A stretch of DNA of 64,000 bases from Deltaproteobacteria bacterium RIFCSPHIGHO2_02_FULL_40_28 (GTDB lineage: Bacteria; UBA10199; 2-12-FULL-40-28): contig MGRJ01000009.1 of the NCBI GenBank assembly GCA_001798135.1, positions 39,345 through 103,344 of the forward strand, given 5' to 3'. The position numbers and the translations under genes were made by a program. Shown here piece by piece: positions 35,256 to 43,793 of this stretch. A model generated the notes under the pieces. The model made no database searches and was not told the DNA's origin. It was given only the letters and a program-made list of their open reading frames with translations. Position 1 is the first letter of the stretch. Each line of letters opens with the position of its first letter.

Positions 35256-36072
35256 ATAAAGTGATAGGAACTAGGGGGCGGCCTAGAAGAGAAAAATAAA
35301 AGGCAAGAATTGCAGAACCATAAAAATAATAAATAAGCGCAGCGCCAGAAAGAAAGGGCCCGTAAGGAATAACCAAGGGTTCTTTGGTCTTTCTTTGGGT
35401 CATCAGGGTTATGATTCCATAAAGAAGGGCTAGAATAGAACTAAGAAAAAACACAAAAACCATTCCTTGCCATCCTAAAAAAGCTCCAAGCATGGCACAT
35501 AGTTTAATATCTCCGCCTCCCATTCCTTCACGTTTGCGGATTAAAAAATAAAGTTGGCTCAAGAGCAGTAAAAGGCCACCACCTAAAAGAATTCCACCTC
35601 CAGAGTGAAAAAGGGCGTTTTCCCAATCGGGCCAGCGAAAATACAAGGTGGCTATGATGCCTGTAATAATACTGGGGAGTGACATCATATCTGGGATCAC
35701 GCGATGGTCAATGTCTGTAAAAGTAATTGCTATAAGAGGACATATAAAGAGAAAAAACCAAAGTAGATAGTGTGAAAAAACAAAACCTTCACGATAAAGG
35801 GTTGTTAAGGAAAGAATGGCTGTTAAGATTTCAACTAATGGATAACGAAAACGGATTGGGCCCTTGCATTTACGGCATTTGGTACCCAGGATCAAAAAAC
35901 TCATAACAGGGATGTTGTCATACCAAGCAATAAGGGCTTTGCAATGAGGGCAGAGAGACCTTCCCCCAAGCCCCATTCCTAAGGGAATACGGTAAATACA
36001 AACGTTAAGAAAAGAACCAAACACCAAACCGAGAAGAATGGCATCGATTAAAATCAAGCTTTGAGCACTCAT
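35254..36072 (-). CDS. pilD: Prepilin peptidase / N-methyltransferase
   Basis: Polytopic inner-membrane aspartyl protease that cleaves and methylates type IV prepilins or pseudopilins. 272 aa. N-terminal cytoplasmic zinc domain with two CxxC pairs (CPHCKALIAWYDNIPV, CRKCKGPIRFRYP). Catalytic Asp residues lie in TDIDHRVIPD and GMGGGDIKL. The zinc domain is present, so both activities are likely. No pilin genes are in the window. Confidence 0.93.
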   Translation of the reverse strand: MSAQSLILIDAILLGLVFGSFLNVCIYRIPLGMGLGGRSLCPHCKALIAWYDNIPVMSFLILGTKCRKCKGPIRFRYPLVEILTAILSLTTLYREGFVFSHYLLWFFLFICPLIAITFTDIDHRVIPDMMSLPSIITGIIATLYFRWPDWENALFHSGGGILLGGGLLLLLSQLYFLIRKREGMGGGDIKLCAMLGAFLGWQGMVFVFFLSSILALLYGIITLMTQRKTKEPLVIPYGPFLSGAALIYYFYGSAILAFYFSLLGRPLVPITL

Positions 36073-36121
36073 TTTGATTGATTAAACCTTAAATTTCGAT
36101 GAAAGACAATCATTTTGGGCT

Positions 36122-36149
36122 TTGACAGCAACGATTGGCCTGATAATAC
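36122..36149 (+). promoter_or_regulatory. Candidate promoter for gatCA
   Basis: TTGACA at 36122-36127, a 16-base spacer and TAATAC at 36144-36149, 17 bases before the gatC ATG. Confidence 0.5.
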
Positions 36150-36166
36150 TTGTGTAGAGGAAAAAT

Positions 36167-36454
36167 ATGGTTTTAAAAGCAGATGACATCGAAAAAGCAG
36201 CTCTTCTTTCTCGTTTGGCTTTGTCAGATGAGGAAAAAAAATCCATTCAAGAAAAATTGGAACAAATTTTAGGTTATATGGAAAAGCTGGAAGAGCTGGA
36301 TTTAAAAAATGTGGAAGCTACCTCTCACGCTGTTTCTCTTTCTAATGTTTTTAGACCTGACCACGCATATACCTCGAAAGAAATTGAAGATATTTTAGAG
36401 CAGGCACCAGACAAAGCATCAGGCATGTTTCGTGTGCCAAAGGTAATTGGATGA
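36167..36454 (+). CDS. gatC: Asp-tRNA(Asn)/Glu-tRNA(Gln) amidotransferase subunit C
   Basis: Small 95-aa subunit that stabilises GatA in the amidotransferase that converts Glu-tRNA(Gln) or Asp-tRNA(Asn). [15 protein letters not shown] at the N-terminus and the typical FRPD and VPKVIG at the end. ATGA overlap with gatA. Confidence 0.95.
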   Translation: MVLKADDIEKAALLSRLALSDEEKKSIQEKLEQILGYMEKLEELDLKNVEATSHAVSLSNVFRPDHAYTSKEIEDILEQAPDKASGMFRVPKVIG

Positions 36455-37911
36455 CCGAACTCACAGAACTCACAATTGGCGAAGTAAGTGGTAAGCTTGC
36501 ATCGAAGAGCATTTCTTCAGTAGAACTGACAAAAGCTTATTTGGATCGCATAGCAAAAATTGATTCCAAAGTTTGTGCTTATCTTACTGTATGTTCAGAA
36601 AGTGCTCTCTCCCAAGCAAAAGCGGTTGATTCTAAAAGATCAAAAGGAGAAACATTATCTCCCCTGGCTGGTATTCCTATTGCACCCAAGGATATTTATT
36701 TAACCCGTGGCATTGAAACAACTTGTGCTTCTAAAATTTTAAAAGGTTTTATTCCTCCCTATGATGGCACGGTGATTCAAAAATTAAAAAACGAAGATGT
36801 GGTTATTTTAGGAAAAGTTAACCTGGATGAATTTGCCATGGGATCTTCTACAGAATATTCTGCATACAAAGTAACACATAATCCCTGGGATTTAAAACGT
36901 GTGCCTGGTGGTTCTTCAGGAGGATCTGCTGCTGCTGTTGCTGCCGATCTTTGTGCAGCCTCATTGGGAACCGATACGGGAGGTTCTATTCGCCAACCCG
37001 CCTCCCTTTGTGGCAATGTGGGATTAAAGCCAACCTATGGGAGAGTAAGCCGTTATGGTGTGATTGCCTTTGCCTCAAGCCTTGATCAAATGGGGCCTAT
37101 TACCAAGGATGTTACCGATTGTGCACTTTTGATGAATGCCATAGCAGGATACGATTCTAGGGATTCTACTTCCATTAATTTACCTGTTCCAGATTACACC
37201 CAATTTTTAAATCAATCGATCAAAGGTTTGCGTGTAGGAATCCCCGAAGAATTTTTTGTGGAAGGAATGAATGCCGAAGTAAAAACATCCGTTGAAAATG
37301 CCATCAAAGAACTTCAAAAACAAGGAGCCCTTGTTGATAAGGTTTCTCTGCCTCATACAGGTTATGCCATTGCTGCTTATTATATTATCGCTCCAGCAGA
37401 GGCCAGTTCTAACCTGGCCCGTTATGATGGAGTGAGATTTGGTTTGAGAGCAAAATCAAATTCTCTTTCTGAACTGTATGAAAAATCCAGAACCGAAGGT
37501 TTTGGACCAGAAGTGAAACGCAGAATTCTTCTTGGTACTTATGTGCTTTCGGCTGGATATTATGATGCTTACTACATTAAGGCTCAAAAAACACGCACGG
37601 TGATTAGATCGGATTATGAAAAGGCTTTTCAAAAGTTTGATGTTTTGGTGACTCCAACGTCTCCTACCACTGCTTTTGCTATTGGAGAAAAAACAAACGA
37701 TCCTCTCCAAATGTATTTGGCAGATGCGTGTACCATTCCTGTTAATTTAGCAGGCCTGCCAGCAATGAGTCTTCCTTGTGGTTTTGATTCCAAAGGACTA
37801 CCCATTGGATTTCAACTTATTGGCAAGTCCTTTGACGAAGGCACTTTAATCAAAGTGGCCCATGCCTACGAGCAAACACACACCTTTCCTCAACAAAAAC
37901 CAAAGCTGTAA
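36451..37911 (+). CDS. gatA: Asp-tRNA(Asn)/Glu-tRNA(Gln) amidotransferase subunit A
   Basis: Amidase-signature subunit releasing ammonia from glutamine. 486 aa. The Ser-cisSer-Lys triad is visible as Lys in [10 protein letters not shown], Ser in [13 protein letters not shown] and Ser in [14 protein letters not shown]. Normal length. The kinase/tRNA-binding subunit gatB does not follow; a hairpin repeat and a convergent gene do, so gatB must lie elsewhere. Confidence 0.96.
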   Translation: MTELTELTIGEVSGKLASKSISSVELTKAYLDRIAKIDSKVCAYLTVCSESALSQAKAVDSKRSKGETLSPLAGIPIAPKDIYLTRGIETTCASKILKGFIPPYDGTVIQKLKNEDVVILGKVNLDEFAMGSSTEYSAYKVTHNPWDLKRVPGGSSGGSAAAVAADLCAASLGTDTGGSIRQPASLCGNVGLKPTYGRVSRYGVIAFASSLDQMGPITKDVTDCALLMNAIAGYDSRDSTSINLPVPDYTQFLNQSIKGLRVGIPEEFFVEGMNAEVKTSVENAIKELQKQGALVDKVSLPHTGYAIAAYYIIAPAEASSNLARYDGVRFGLRAKSNSLSELYEKSRTEGFGPEVKRRILLGTYVLSAGYYDAYYIKAQKTRTVIRSDYEKAFQKFDVLVTPTSPTTAFAIGEKTNDPLQMYLADACTIPVNLAGLPAMSLPCGFDSKGLPIGFQLIGKSFDEGTLIKVAHAYEQTHTFPQQKPKL

Positions 37912-37942
37912 TAGAAAGCGGGATGGGAATTTCTTTCGGTTT

Positions 37943-37985
37943 CTGCGGAACTCCTTGCCTTGAAGGCTCGTCAGACAGTCCTCGG
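37943..37985 (-). repeat. Hairpin repeat family B, copy 1
   Basis: On the minus strand it reads GAGGACTGTCTGACGAGCC, a GCCTT-C-AAGGC hairpin and GGAGTTCCGCAG. Two related copies are at 55403-55445 and 56646-56699. It contains the last codons and the TGA stop of the minus-strand hydrolase. The flanks (GCGGGATG / CATCCTGC) are partly complementary. Confidence 0.8.
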
Positions 37986-38705
37986 ATTGAAAAAAATAGT
38001 TTTCAAAAAAGTAATCACATCCTGCCAATAATCCCCCACTTCATAGAAAAGTTTATGGCCGTCAGTACCGTAGGGGGGATAAACAATGAGTTCCACCTTT
38101 TTTCCTGCTTTTTTCAGGGCCTTATCGATCCGTTTCATGTTGGCCACATGGTCAACTCCCTGATGCACGTTATCATTTTGGGCGACCAAAAGCAGAACCG
38201 GAGCCAAGATCCGAAAAGCCCCTGTTTCAAAATTCCGGTTATCAGGAGGAGGAGCCGCTGCCATAATGACCAGTGCTTTGAGCTCTGGATAACGAGTGCC
38301 ACTGACATATGTGATGAGCCCTCCACTAGAAAAACCAATCATCCCAATCCGATTTCTATCGACTTTGGGTACATTTTGCAGATAGGTGAGAGCAGCGAAA
38401 ATATCGGCCATTCGTCCTGGCATCGATGTGTCAGGACGGCGGATGGGTGAAAAACCGATAAAGCCATCTTTGGCCAAAGCTTGACAAATGCCTTTTGGAT
38501 CCCCTCCAATGATATTCCCTTTTCCCCCATGATTAAAGATCACTGCTGGATAAGGCCCCGTTTCTGATGGCTTGCAAAGATAACCTTTCAAAAGAGGAGA
38601 TTGAGAATAGGTCACCTCGTCATAGGAATTATAGGAAGAAGCAGTCTGGGCTGGGAGAATTCCCGGAAAAAAGAGAAACAAGATAAAAAGTGTTATTTTT
38701 ATCAT
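37971..38705 (-). CDS. Exported alpha/beta hydrolase (dienelactone hydrolase-like)
   Basis: 244 aa. Signal peptide at 1-19 (hydrophobic, ending LPAQT). Alpha/beta hydrolase core with FNHGGKGN near residue 57, nucleophile Ser in GFSSGG, an Asp in VAQNDN and the His in TDGHKLF. Nearest families are dienelactone hydrolase and prolyl oligopeptidase-like esterases; substrate unknown. The last four residues (PRTV) and the stop lie inside repeat B copy 1, so the native 3' end may have been replaced by the repeat. Confidence 0.83.
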   Translation of the reverse strand: MIKITLFILFLFFPGILPAQTASSYNSYDEVTYSQSPLLKGYLCKPSETGPYPAVIFNHGGKGNIIGGDPKGICQALAKDGFIGFSPIRRPDTSMPGRMADIFAALTYLQNVPKVDRNRIGMIGFSSGGLITYVSGTRYPELKALVIMAAAPPPDNRNFETGAFRILAPVLLLVAQNDNVHQGVDHVANMKRIDKALKKAGKKVELIVYPPYGTDGHKLFYEVGDYWQDVITFLKTIFFNPRTV

Positions 38706-38743
38706 AATTGCTTCCCTCTATCATAAATCAAAGCAGTATTTAA

Positions 38744-38973
38744 GGGTTTGTTGAAAAATGTCATTCCTCTGTCATCCCTGCACCATTTGTCATCCCTGCG
38801 AAGGCAGGGATCCATCTTAATGAATAAATCCTGGATCTCGCATCAAGTGCGGGATGACAAAAGAAATTATGGGAATGACAGAAGGAACGATGGATTCCCG
38901 CCGGAGTTTACCCTCGCGAAGGCAGGGGCGGGAATGACAGAATTGGTGGGAAACTACATTTTTCAACAGACCC
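38744..38973. mobile_element. 230-bp MITE-like element with terminal inverted repeats
   Basis: Ends are GGGTTTGTTGAAAAATGT (38744-38761) and its inverse complement at 38956-38973 with one mismatch. Both sides are flanked by the direct 5-bp repeat TTTAA (38739-38743 and 38974-38978), as expected for a target-site duplication. The ends resemble those of insertion sequences, but there is no room for a transposase, so the element would be non-autonomous. Inside are smaller 'gtcatccctgcgaaggcaggg' type palindromes on both strands. It fills most of the gene-free stretch 38706-39038. Confidence 0.75.
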
Positions 38974-38983
38974 TTTAAGGTAA

Positions 38984-39012
38984 TTGAAAAAAAAATAGGT
39001 TTGTATTAAAAT
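38984..39012 (+). promoter_or_regulatory. Candidate promoter of the rhodanese-ThiF gene
   Basis: TTGAAA at 38984-38989, a 17-base spacer and TAAAAT at 39007-39012, 27 bases before the ATG. It starts 6 bases after the MITE target duplication, so the element lies directly upstream of it. Confidence 0.6.
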
Positions 39013-39038
39013 AACTCTTTCTTAGTTAAGGAGCATAA

Positions 39039-40214
39039 ATGCCGTCGTCGCGTGATTATTTAAATGAAGTTAAAAAGCAGATCAAAGAAATCTCGGTTGA
39101 GGATGTCAAAAAGAAATTGGATTCTAAGTCACAACCCTTAGTGATTGATGTGCGTGAGCCCGAGGAAGTCCAAAGTGGAATTTTGCCTCATGCTAAAAAT
39201 ATTGTTCGTGGATTTTTAGAATTAAAAATTGAAAACGAAGAACCTAACCGAGATCGTGAGATGATTTTGTATTGTGCGGGTGGAAACCGTTCTGCTTTGG
39301 CTGCCAAAGCCTTGGGTGATTTAGGTTATAAAAATGTTTCTTCCATGAAGGGGGGGTATGGTGCTTGGCAACATGGAGGTTATCCCATTGAACAACGCAA
39401 ATCTCTTTCGGCCGAAAAACTTTCACGTTATACACGCCATCTTTCTATGCCGGAAGTAGGTGAGGAAGGACAACTTAAACTTCTTGATGCAAAAGTATTA
39501 CTCATTGGTGCTGGAGGGCTTGGATCTCCCGCGGGCTTGTATCTTGCTGCTGCGGGAGTTGGAACTATTGGTATTATTGATAACGATGTGGTGGATAAAT
39601 CTAATTTGCAAAGACAAATCTTACACGATGAATCTTGGGAAGGTCGTCCTAAGGTTGAATCAGCCCTTCATCGTATGAAGGGTATTAATTCAGATATAAA
39701 AGTTATTCCTTTTAACACAAGACTTGATCGCACCAATGTACGCGAAATTTTTAGCCAGTTTGATATTGTTGTAAATGGTTGCGATAATTTTGCAACCCGG
39801 TACTTAATTAATGATGCCTGTGTGTTTTTAAAAAAACCCTTGGTTGATGGATCTATCTTTCGTTTTGAAGGGCAGATCACAGTTTTTGATTCTTCCAAAA
39901 GTGGGCCTTGTTATCGGTGTTTGTATCCTGCACCCCCTCCACCTGAAATGGCACCAAGTTGCCAAGAAGCGGGTGTTTTTGGAGTGCTGCCAGGTATTAT
40001 TGGTTCACTTCAGGCGGTTGAGGCTATTAAAATTATTCTTCAAAAAGGTGAAGTGCTTATTGGGAAACTCATTTTGTATGATGCGTTAAAACAAAAGTTT
40101 CGTGAGCTTAAAATTCGTCGTGATAAAGCATGCCCTGTATGTGGAGATCATCCCACAATTAAAGAGCTTATTGATTACGAATGGTTTTGCTCTATGGCAA
40201 ATAAACATGATTGA
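39039..40214 (+). CDS. Rhodanese-ThiF/MoeB fusion: sulfur-carrier adenylyltransferase
   Basis: 391 aa. An N-terminal rhodanese domain (about 15-120) with active-site Cys in LYCAGGNRSA is joined to an E1-like ThiF/MoeB domain (GAGGLGSPAGLYLAAAGVG nucleotide site; DNLQRQ-type block SNLQRQILH; CYRC and CPVC zinc pairs). The E1 domain adenylates the C-terminal Gly of a ubiquitin-like carrier (ThiS, MoaD or CysO type), and the rhodanese can supply sulfur. In MOCS3/Uba4 the order is E1-rhodanese; here it is reversed. No carrier gene is adjacent. AAGGAG precedes the ATG by five bases. The his genes follow after a GC-rich hairpin. Confidence 0.9.
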   Translation: MPSSRDYLNEVKKQIKEISVEDVKKKLDSKSQPLVIDVREPEEVQSGILPHAKNIVRGFLELKIENEEPNRDREMILYCAGGNRSALAAKALGDLGYKNVSSMKGGYGAWQHGGYPIEQRKSLSAEKLSRYTRHLSMPEVGEEGQLKLLDAKVLLIGAGGLGSPAGLYLAAAGVGTIGIIDNDVVDKSNLQRQILHDESWEGRPKVESALHRMKGINSDIKVIPFNTRLDRTNVREIFSQFDIVVNGCDNFATRYLINDACVFLKKPLVDGSIFRFEGQITVFDSSKSGPCYRCLYPAPPPPEMAPSCQEAGVFGVLPGIIGSLQAVEAIKIILQKGEVLIGKLILYDALKQKFRELKIRRDKACPVCGDHPTIKELIDYEWFCSMANKHD

Positions 40215-40236
40215 ATTTGAGAACGGGGGGAGTGGC

Positions 40237-40328
40237 GGGTGGTGCCAGGAGGAGGGCTTCCGATGGCGCGCAGCTCCCGCTTCAGGCGGGGCGAGCACCA
40301 GCGGGAAACCTCCTGGCGACAGGACCCG
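40237..40328. repeat. GC-rich long hairpin before hisB
   Basis: The arms CCAGGAGG and CCTCCTGG pair perfectly around a GC-rich core of about 55 bases, with GCGGGT / ACCCGC as outer arms. The base composition is very different from the AT-rich surroundings. It ends about 13 bases before the hisB ATG. It has the same plan as family B (locus arms around a hairpin core), but I see no second copy of this core in the window. Confidence 0.65.
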
Positions 40329-40340
40329 CTGTATGATTTT

Positions 40341-40931
40341 ATGTTAAAGAGAACTGCAAAAATTAATCGTAAAACCAAGGAAACCGATATCGTTTTAACG
40401 TTAAACGTGGATGGTACAGGGAAGTATTCTATTAAAACCCCCATTCCTTTTTTTACACACATGCTAGAGGCTTTTGCGCGTCATGGTTTATTTGATCTCA
40501 ATTTAAAAGCTACAGGCGATACCCATGTAGACGATCATCACCTGGTAGAAGACATAGGGCTTTGCTTAGGTGAGGCTTTTTCAAGCGCAGTTGGCAATAA
40601 AAAAGGAATGACTCGCTATGGACACTTTGTGCTACCCATGGATGAAGTTCTAACCCTTGCTGCTGTTGATTTTGCAGGTAGGCCATGCCTCGTTTACGAC
40701 AGTAAGGTCAAAGTTGGAAAAATTAAAAATTTTGATATCGAATTGGTCGTTGAGTTTTTTCAAGCTTTTGTCAATACGGCTCAAATTAATTTGCACATTC
40801 ATGTGCTTAAAGTGGGTAATAAACATCATGTAGTCGAATCTGTTTTCAAAGCGGTAACTCGTGCGCTTGATATGGCAACAAAAATTGATCCGCGGCATAA
40901 ATCCATTCCGTCTACGAAGGGGAGTTTGTGA
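40341..40931 (+). CDS. hisB: Imidazoleglycerol-phosphate dehydratase
   Basis: Sixth step of histidine synthesis. 196 aa, dehydratase only (no phosphatase domain). Manganese-binding motifs DTHVDDHHLVEDIGLCLGEAF (two His clusters near residues 62-66) and the second half IHVLKVGNKHHVVESVFKA. The ATG at 40341 gives the family N-terminus. The frame runs upstream through the GC-rich hairpin to 40239, but that extension encodes repeat sequence and is not likely to be translated. Start has no clear Shine-Dalgarno. Confidence 0.94.
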   Translation: MLKRTAKINRKTKETDIVLTLNVDGTGKYSIKTPIPFFTHMLEAFARHGLFDLNLKATGDTHVDDHHLVEDIGLCLGEAFSSAVGNKKGMTRYGHFVLPMDEVLTLAAVDFAGRPCLVYDSKVKVGKIKNFDIELVVEFFQAFVNTAQINLHIHVLKVGNKHHVVESVFKAVTRALDMATKIDPRHKSIPSTKGSL

Positions 40932-40965
40932 TTACATTTTCCCCTCCCCCTGCAGGAGAGAATTC

Positions 40966-41574
40966 ATGAGTTTGATTGCCGTTATTGATTATGGAATGGG
41001 TAACTTAAAGAGTGTTGCCAAGGCCCTGCAGAAAGTAGGGGGCAAAGTTATCGTGACCCATGATTCTAAAACTATCCAGCAAGCTGATAAGATTGTTCTT
41101 CCTGGTGTGGGTGCGTATCCCCAGTGCATGAGTAATCTTAAAGCTCATGGTTTGGTGGATGTAGTTAAAGAAGAAATTGCCAAGGGAAAATGGTTTTTAG
41201 GTATTTGCTTGGGCTTTCAACTTCTTTTTGAAGAAAGTGAAGAATTTGGACCATCCACAGGTTTTGGAATTTTAAAAGGAAAGGTAAAACGGTTTCCTCA
41301 ATCTCCCCTTAAAATTCCTCACATGGGTTGGAATGGATTGGCCTTGCGTCATCGTTCCCCTTTATTTGAGGGAATTCCCCACAAAAGTTCTTTTTATTTT
41401 GTGCACTCCTACTATGTAGTGCCAAAAGAAAACGAAATTATTTCTGGAGAAACTTTTTATGGAATTCCTTTTTGTTCCAGTATTCAGAAAAAAAACATTT
41501 TAGCTTGCCAATTTCACCCTGAAAAAAGTCAGTCCCTTGGACTTAAAGTTTTGGAGAATTTTGTACATCTATGA
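40966..41574 (+). CDS. hisH: Imidazole glycerol phosphate synthase, glutaminase subunit
   Basis: Class I glutamine amidotransferase delivering ammonia to HisF. 202 aa. Catalytic C81 in [11 protein letters not shown] and His/Glu in QFHPEKSQ near 186. N-terminal [10 protein letters not shown]. The ATG follows AGGAGAG by five bases. ATGA overlap with the hisA-hisF fusion gene, so the two IGPS parts are coupled in translation. Confidence 0.95.
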   Translation: MSLIAVIDYGMGNLKSVAKALQKVGGKVIVTHDSKTIQQADKIVLPGVGAYPQCMSNLKAHGLVDVVKEEIAKGKWFLGICLGFQLLFEESEEFGPSTGFGILKGKVKRFPQSPLKIPHMGWNGLALRHRSPLFEGIPHKSSFYFVHSYYVVPKENEIISGETFYGIPFCSSIQKKNILACQFHPEKSQSLGLKVLENFVHL

Positions 41575-43103
41575 TTGTTATTCCTGCCATTGATTTAAAA
41601 GATGGAAATGTCGTTCGTCTTTCCCAAGGCAAGATGGATCAAGACAAAACTTATTCTACGAGTCCAGTTGATATTGCAGGAGATTGGTATAAAATTTTAG
41701 TTCAAGCTCAAAGCTCCGAGTATCGTTTACACCTGGTTGATTTAAACGGAGCCTTTCAGGGTAAACCTATTCATTTTGATATCATCAAAAAAATTGCAGA
41801 AACATATCCTGGATTAGAAATTGAAGTGGGTGGAGGTATCCGTGATTTAGCTACCATCGAACATTATTTTGATGTTGGGGTTACTTATTGTATTTTAGGA
41901 ACTGCAGCTCTTAAAAATCCAAAACTTCTAACCCTTGCAGCTCAAAAATATCCCGGGCGTATTATTTTGGGAATTGATGCCAAGGATGGAATGGTTGCAA
42001 CCCAAGGATGGGATAAGGTAAGCCGCACTCCCGCAACAGAATTAGCGGGACAGTTTGCAAAAGAACCTTTAGCCGCCATTATCTACACCGATATTGCTAA
42101 AGATGGCATGCTTGCTGGAATGAATTTAGAAGAAATAGAAAAAATGGCCAAGGCTGCTTCTGTTCCCATGATTGCCTCAGGTGGTTTAACGAGTTTAAAT
42201 GATATTAAAAAATTAAAAACCATGCCGAATGTGGTTGGAGTAATTGCAGGCAAGGCTATTTATGAGTTGGCTCAAAAAAATTTTTCTGGACGTGTTCTCG
42301 ATTTAGGCTTGTGTGTTAAGGAAGCCAATCGAGATAAAACCAAACATACTTTAACCAAGCGTATTATCCCTTGTTTGGATGTAAAAGATGGACGCGTAGT
42401 GAAGGGGGTTAATTTTGTTGGATTAAAAGATGCCGGAGATCCCGTTGAAATTGCTCTACGCTATGATACAGAAGGAGCTGATGAACTTTGTTTTTTAGAT
42501 ATTACAGCCTCCAACGAAAAAAGAAAAATTATTCTGGATGTTGTTGAAAAAACGGCTTCCCAAGTTTTTATGCCACTTACTGTGGGAGGAGGGGTAAGAA
42601 ATTTAGATGATATTCGTGATCTTTTAAACGCTGGGGCCGATAAGGTGTCTATTAATACCGAAGCTACCAAAAATCCAGCATTTGTAGGATGCGCTGCTGA
42701 AAAATTTGGAAGCCAATGTATTGTAGTAGCTATTGATGCTAAAAAAGTAGGGGATGAATACAAGGTGTTCACTTATGGAGGACGCAATCCCACCGACTTA
42801 GAAGTTCTTTCCTGGGCCAAAAAAATGGAAAAACTTGGAGCAGGCGAAATTCTTTTAACCAGCATGGATCGTGATGGAACCAAAGCTGGTTATGAACTAA
42901 ACCTTACTCGATTGGTTTCGGATGGTGTTTGTATTCCCGTGATTGCCTCAGGAGGGGTAGGAAAACTGGAACATTTTGAAGCAGGGTTAACCACAGGAGG
43001 GGCTATGGCAGTGCTTGCAGCCTCTGTTTTTCATTATCAAGAGCTGACTATTGGAGAAGTAAAGCATTACTTGAAAAAAGTGGGTGTTCCTGTTAGAATT
43101 TAA
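41571..43103 (+). CDS. hisAF: HisA-HisF fusion: ProFAR isomerase and IGP synthase cyclase in one chain
   Basis: 510 aa with two complete paralogous (beta-alpha)8 barrels and no stop between them. Residues 1 to about 245 are HisA: D8 in IPAIDLKDG, the GGGIRD phosphate loop, D136 in GIDAKDG and D174 in TDIAKDG. Residues about 261-510 are His[14 protein letters not shown] with D270, [12 protein letters not shown] and D389 in VVAIDAK. The linker is about 15 residues ([14 protein letters not shown]). The catalytic Asp pairs are kept in both halves, so both steps should work. HisH is encoded directly upstream and should dock on the HisF half. Confidence 0.93.
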   Translation: MIVIPAIDLKDGNVVRLSQGKMDQDKTYSTSPVDIAGDWYKILVQAQSSEYRLHLVDLNGAFQGKPIHFDIIKKIAETYPGLEIEVGGGIRDLATIEHYFDVGVTYCILGTAALKNPKLLTLAAQKYPGRIILGIDAKDGMVATQGWDKVSRTPATELAGQFAKEPLAAIIYTDIAKDGMLAGMNLEEIEKMAKAASVPMIASGGLTSLNDIKKLKTMPNVVGVIAGKAIYELAQKNFSGRVLDLGLCVKEANRDKTKHTLTKRIIPCLDVKDGRVVKGVNFVGLKDAGDPVEIALRYDTEGADELCFLDITASNEKRKIILDVVEKTASQVFMPLTVGGGVRNLDDIRDLLNAGADKVSINTEATKNPAFVGCAAEKFGSQCIVVAIDAKKVGDEYKVFTYGGRNPTDLEVLSWAKKMEKLGAGEILLTSMDRDGTKAGYELNLTRLVSDGVCIPVIASGGVGKLEHFEAGLTTGGAMAVLAASVFHYQELTIGEVKHYLKKVGVPVRI

Positions 43104-43121
43104 AAACTTTTTGGAGTCATT

Positions 43122-43526
43122 ATGATACTAACTCAAGCAGATTTTTTAAAGAATTTGAAGTACGATGAGCATGGTTTAATTGCTGCTGTTGTGCAAGATA
43201 TTACCAATAATCAGGTGTTGATGGTGGGTTATATGAATAAAGAGGCTGTGGCAAAAACTTTAAAAGGGCCCTTTGTTACTTTTTATTCCAGGTCTCGCCA
43301 AAAAATGTGGGTGAAGGGAGAATCTTCGGGTCATACCCAGGAGGTTTGTGAAATTTATTACGATTGTGATGCTGATTGTCTTTTAATTAAGGCGAAACAA
43401 AATGTAGCTGCCTGCCATGTGGGATATCGTAGTTGTTTTTATAGAAAATATGATTTTGTTTCCCAGTTGGTTAGTATTGTTGGTGAAAAACTTTTTGAAG
43501 AAGAAAAGGTTTACAGTAAGAAATAA
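43122..43526 (+). CDS. hisI: Phosphoribosyl-AMP cyclohydrolase
   Basis: Third step of histidine synthesis. 134 aa, cyclohydrolase only; no HisE pyrophosphatase domain is fused. VLMVGYMNKEAV, TFYSRSRQKMWVKGESSGHTQ and the metal site YYDCDADCLLI with Cys ligands are present. TGGAG precedes the ATG. Last his gene here; hisG, hisD, hisC and hisE are not in the window. Confidence 0.95.
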   Translation: MILTQADFLKNLKYDEHGLIAAVVQDITNNQVLMVGYMNKEAVAKTLKGPFVTFYSRSRQKMWVKGESSGHTQEVCEIYYDCDADCLLIKAKQNVAACHVGYRSCFYRKYDFVSQLVSIVGEKLFEEEKVYSKK

Positions 43527-43547
43527 GTCCTTATATTTATGTTTTTA

Positions 43548-43576
43548 TTGACTTTACCAGGGCTTTAGCGTAACAA
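43548..43576 (+). promoter_or_regulatory. Candidate promoter of the rpsU-dnaG-rpoD operon
   Basis: TTGACT at 43548-43553, a 17-base spacer and TAACAA at 43571-43576. The -10 is a weak match. Confidence 0.4.
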
Positions 43577-43605
43577 AACAAACCCTTTAAGGAAAAGAGG
43601 ACTTG

Positions 43606-43791
43606 ATGCCAGGTGTTGTTGTAAAAGATGGAGAAAGTTTTGAAAGTGCTTTAAGGCGCTTTAAAAAGCAATGCGAAAAGTCTGGAATTATTGCAGATAT
43701 TCGTAAGCATGAGCACTACGAAAAACCTTCCATTCGCCGTAAGAAAAAGAGTCAGACTGCTAGAAAAAGAGCCATTCGTCGTGTAATCTAA
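43606..43791 (+). CDS. rpsU: Small ribosomal subunit protein bS21
   Basis: 61 aa, basic, with [24 protein letters not shown] at the N-terminus and an Arg/Lys-rich tail. The ATG at 43606 follows AGAGG by five bases; a TTG one codon earlier is unlikely. First gene of the macromolecular synthesis operon rpsU-yqeY-dnaG-rpoD. Confidence 0.96.
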   Translation: MPGVVVKDGESFESALRRFKKQCEKSGIIADIRKHEHYEKPSIRRKKKSQTARKRAIRRVI

Positions 43792-43793
43792 TC

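Noticed and set aside
40239..40340. N-terminal extension of hisB
   Set aside because: It is encoded by a GC-rich hairpin repeat and has no counterpart in the HisB family; the ATG at 40341 fits.
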